From Streptomyces sp. TRM64462 (GTDB lineage: Bacteria; Actinomycetota; Actinomycetes; Streptomycetales; Streptomycetaceae), in NCBI RefSeq assembly GCF_013362995.1, contig NZ_JABWDV010000258.1:1-34844 (forward strand): a stretch of DNA of 34,844 nt, given 5' to 3'. Shown one piece after another: positions 32,976 to 34,844 of the stretch (its first letter is position 1; each line of letters begins with the position of its first letter). A program made the position numbers and the translations under genes. The notes beneath the pieces are model-generated. The model saw only the letters and a list, made by a program, of their open reading frames with translations. It made no database searches and was not told the origin of the DNA.

Positions 32976-32992
32976 CATCAGCGTTCCCGATG
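32976..32992. promoter_or_regulatory. LysR-type operator candidate (CATC-N9-GATG)
   Basis: ATC (32977-32979), nine bases and GAT (32989-32991) form the ATC-N9-GAT / T-N11-A dyad common to LysR binding sites, extended by a C/G pair on each side. It lies 28 bases before the LysR ATG and 57 bases before the divergent gene. Confidence 0.55.
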
Positions 32993-33048
32993 GGTGCAGC
33001 AGAAATCGTCGTTGGACGCGCCCGCGCGGCGGGCCCGACGATGACGCC

Positions 33049-33780
33049 ATGACTGAGCAGAGCCCTGGCCCCGCCCGTACACCGCGTATCGCCCTCGTGG
33101 GAGACCGGTCCCCCGCCGTCACGTCCCACGCGCGCGTGCCCCGGCTGCTGGACGCGCTCGCGGACCGGGACGGGCTGGTCGTGGACGCGTACTGGGTGGG
33201 GACGGAGGACGCTGTGGAGCCGGGCGCGGTGGCCGGATTCGACGGGGTGTGGCTGCTGCCGGGCAGCCCGTACCGCAGCGAGGCGGGTGCTCTGGCGGCC
33301 GTACGGACCGCGCGGGAGCGGGGGATTCCGTTCCTGGCGACGTGCGCGGGGTTCCAGCACACGCTGCTGGAGTACGCGCGGCACGTGTGCGGCCTTCCGG
33401 CGGCGGCGCACGCGGAGACCGACCCGGACGCGGACCCCGACGACCTGGTGATCGCGCGGCTGGCGTGTGCGCTGGCCGGGCACGAGGGCGTGGTCCGCCT
33501 GGCGCCCGGGTCGCTGGCCGAGCGGGTGACGGGGGCGGAGCGGTCCGTGGAGCGGTACCAGTGCGTGTACGGCCCTGCCGGGCGGCATCTGGAGACGCTG
33601 CGGGCGCACGGGCTGCGGTTCAGCGGGGAGGACGAGGCGGGCGAGGTGCGGATCGTGGAGCTGCCGGGGCATCCGTTCTTCCTGGCCACGCTGTTCCAGC
33701 CGGAGCTGGCGGGCGACGGCACGCGCGCGCATCCGATGGTGCGGGCGTTCGCGGCGGCCACGGCGAGGCGGGTGCGCTGA
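33049..33780 (+). CDS. CTP synthase C-terminal region-related protein (class I amidotransferase fold)
   Basis: A 243-aa protein like the glutamine amidotransferase end of CTP synthase but lacking the synthase domain. The nucleophile elbow is TCAGFQH with C99, DGVWLLPGSPYRSEAG precedes it, and VERYQCVYG is typical of the family often named CTP synthase C-terminal region-related (seleno)protein. The usual catalytic FHPE is FQPE here (Q217, E219). The triad histidine is thus missing, and classical glutamine hydrolysis is doubtful. ATG 33049 is overlapped by another ATG eight bases earlier that reads only three codons. It is divergent from, and probably controlled by, the LysR gene. Confidence 0.85.
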   Translation: MTEQSPGPARTPRIALVGDRSPAVTSHARVPRLLDALADRDGLVVDAYWVGTEDAVEPGAVAGFDGVWLLPGSPYRSEAGALAAVRTARERGIPFLATCAGFQHTLLEYARHVCGLPAAAHAETDPDADPDDLVIARLACALAGHEGVVRLAPGSLAERVTGAERSVERYQCVYGPAGRHLETLRAHGLRFSGEDEAGEVRIVELPGHPFFLATLFQPELAGDGTRAHPMVRAFAAATARRVR

Positions 33781-33801
33781 GACCGGTGGGCTCGGAAGGT
33801 G

Positions 33802-34614
33802 TCAGCTCATCCGTACGACGAGGTCGGCGCGGGCCCGGCCGGGGGCGACCAGGCGGGCGTTGGCCTCGTCGGAGTCGCGGACCCAGCGTTCGGCGTGGGC
33901 GCGGTCCTTGCCGAAGCGTACGTGACGCTCGATCAGGCGGGGCACGCGGACGCGGTCGTCCAGCTCCAGGAACCAGCAGGCGTCGAGGAGGTCGCGGACG
34001 GGTGCCCAGGCCGGGTCGTCGAGCAGCAGGTAGTTGCCCTCGGTGACGACCAGGGGTACGTCGGGGGTGACCGGGATGCTGCCCGCGACGGGCTCCTCCA
34101 GGGTCCGGTCGAAGGCGGGCGCGTAGACGGTGACGTGCGGCTCGGCGGCGCGTAGGTCCTGTCCGGCGGATCATGCCTGGGCCGCGGGGTCTGGCACGCG
34201 CGTCTGCGGCGTTGTCGTCGGTCGCGATGGCTCCGCCATCCCTCCCTCCTCCGCCTTGCAGCCGCACGCACCAGACCCCGCTCACCAACCGCCCAGGCGA
34301 AGGTCCCGCGATGCCGGCATGATCCGCCGGACACTCCCTAGCCGGGCGAGCAGCGCGGCGTACCCGGCGGCGTCGAAGGTGTCGGGTGCGCCCTTGCGGC
34401 GGGCGCGGCCGAGGCACTCCAACTCGGCCTGCGCAAGGTGGAATCCGTCCATCGGGACGAGGACGGCGAGCCCGCCGAGCCGTTCCACGAGGCGGGCGGC
34501 CAGCGTCGACTTGCCGGCGCCCGGCGGCCCGGCGATCCCGAGGACACGGCGGGTACCGGGTGTGGCCAGGCGGCGGGCGCGGCCGGTGAGTTCCGCGAGC
34601 TGCTGCGCGTCCAT
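33802..34614 (-). pseudogene. P-loop nucleoside/nucleotide kinase-family gene broken by a 184-bp insertion
   Basis: The N-terminal part (34614 to about 34341) encodes MDAQQLAELTGRARRLA, the Walker A GIAGPPGAGKST and VLVPMDGFHLAQAELE. Reading then enters the inserted element and stops at 34282. The C-terminal part resumes at 34152 as RAAEPHVTVYAPAFDRTLEE and continues through VTEGNYLLLDD, RLIERHVRFGKD and ARADLVVRMS to the stop at 33802-33804. Removing the element and one copy of the target duplication restores a continuous 208-aa protein of the uridine-kinase/pantothenate-kinase-like family, its usual length. The gene is therefore interrupted, not frameshifted. A truncated 110-aa product without the C-terminal half could still be made. 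Confidence 0.88.
34155..34338. mobile_element. 184-bp MITE-like element with 23-bp terminal inverted repeats
   Basis: The ends GGTCCTGTCCGGCGG... (34155-34177) and the reverse complement of 34316-34338 (GGGAGTGTCCGGCGG...) match at 20 of 23 positions. TA (or CTA read on the minus strand) flanks both sides at 34153-34154 and 34339-34340, as expected for target duplication. It encodes no transposase, so it would be moved by a full-length relative elsewhere. The TA duplication suggests IS630/mariner-like mobilisation, the CTA reading an IS5-like one. Confidence 0.8.
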
Positions 34615-34688
34615 GGCGGCATTCTCGCGCAGGGCGGTGCCGGAGGCGGCGGCCGCGTGCGAGTGGGTGGGCGATCGCTCAACAAGTC

Positions 34689-34704
34689 GCTACCGACGGG
34701 TAGC
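34689..34704. promoter_or_regulatory. Dyad upstream of the last gene
   Basis: GCTACC-GACG-GGTAGC is a perfect 6-bp inverted repeat 112 bases before the ATG at 34816. A run of ACGTACG-like motifs follows at 34748-34772. Both are possible operators; neither was recognised. Confidence 0.35.
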
Positions 34705-34815
34705 TGGAAGGCCGCATTCCGTCCACCATGTGACGCGAGCATGCCGAACGTACGCACGACGCACGTACGTACGCCTGCGCATGCCCGGTTCACGGCCCCC
34801 CACGAAGGAGATCCC

Positions 34816-34844
34816 ATGGATGGACGCAGCGGCACCCGACGCTG
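34816..34844 (+). CDS. 5' end of a gene cut by the window edge
   Basis: ATG 34816 follows GAAGGAG at a good distance, and the frame stays open (MDGRSGTRR) to the window end. Only nine codons are visible, so no function can be assigned. Confidence 0.5.

Overview
The window is chromosomal DNA of a Streptomyces-type actinomycete. The evidence is very high G+C, strong G/C bias at third codon positions, GTG starts, tightly packed genes with 4-base GTGA/ATGA overlaps, and many proteins of recognisably streptomycete families (SAV2148-like HEPN protein, Rv2466c-like DsbA protein, DUF1697, FHA/DUF1707). No rRNA, tRNA, CRISPR array or prophage was seen.

Layout. (1) 1-2160: a GAF-domain regulator and a GNAT acetyltransferase. 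(2) 2160-12020: one long plus-strand sulfur-assimilation operon. It has a 27-codon leader peptide and a perfect 18-bp hairpin, then sulfite reductase, a small two-CXXC protein, cysH, cysC, cysD, cysN, an SsuABC/TauABC-like ABC importer, and a sirohydrochlorin chelatase that can supply the siroheme needed by the reductase. The chelatase gene carries an internal 64-bp duplication. (3) 17233-12028, minus strand: a five-gene operon matching the uncharacterised STM4015-STM4014-STM4013-STM4012-STM4011 set: a leucine-rich-repeat protein, an ATP-grasp-like protein, an alkaline-phosphatase-superfamily hydrolase and two radical SAM enzymes. Facing away from it are two plus-strand genes, a 108-aa hypothetical and a DUF6745 protein. 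Both arms have promoters resembling the mycobacterial RecA-NDp/PafBC DNA-damage promoter (TTGTCAGTG-N8-TAnnnT). This is the best candidate for an undescribed system. (4) 18864-24152: single-gene functions: Rv2466c-like DsbA protein, DUF1697, an APH-like kinase, an epoxide-hydrolase-like alpha/beta hydrolase, a DEDDh exonuclease and the SAV2148-like HEPN protein. (5) 24676-32007: glycogen-to-trehalose genes glgX/treX, treY and treZ, with a convergent FHA-domain gene between treY and treZ. (6) 32064-34844: a LysR regulator divergent from a CTP-synthase-C-terminus-like amidotransferase homologue, a P-loop kinase gene broken by a 184-bp terminal-inverted-repeat element, and the first codons of a further gene.

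A short inverted-repeat element family (ends near GTGTCCGGCGGATCATGCC) occurs three times: a single end at 20105, a 74-bp deleted form at 26854-26927, and the 184-bp form inside the kinase gene. Family assignments come from reading the protein sequences and recalled family features; no database search was run.
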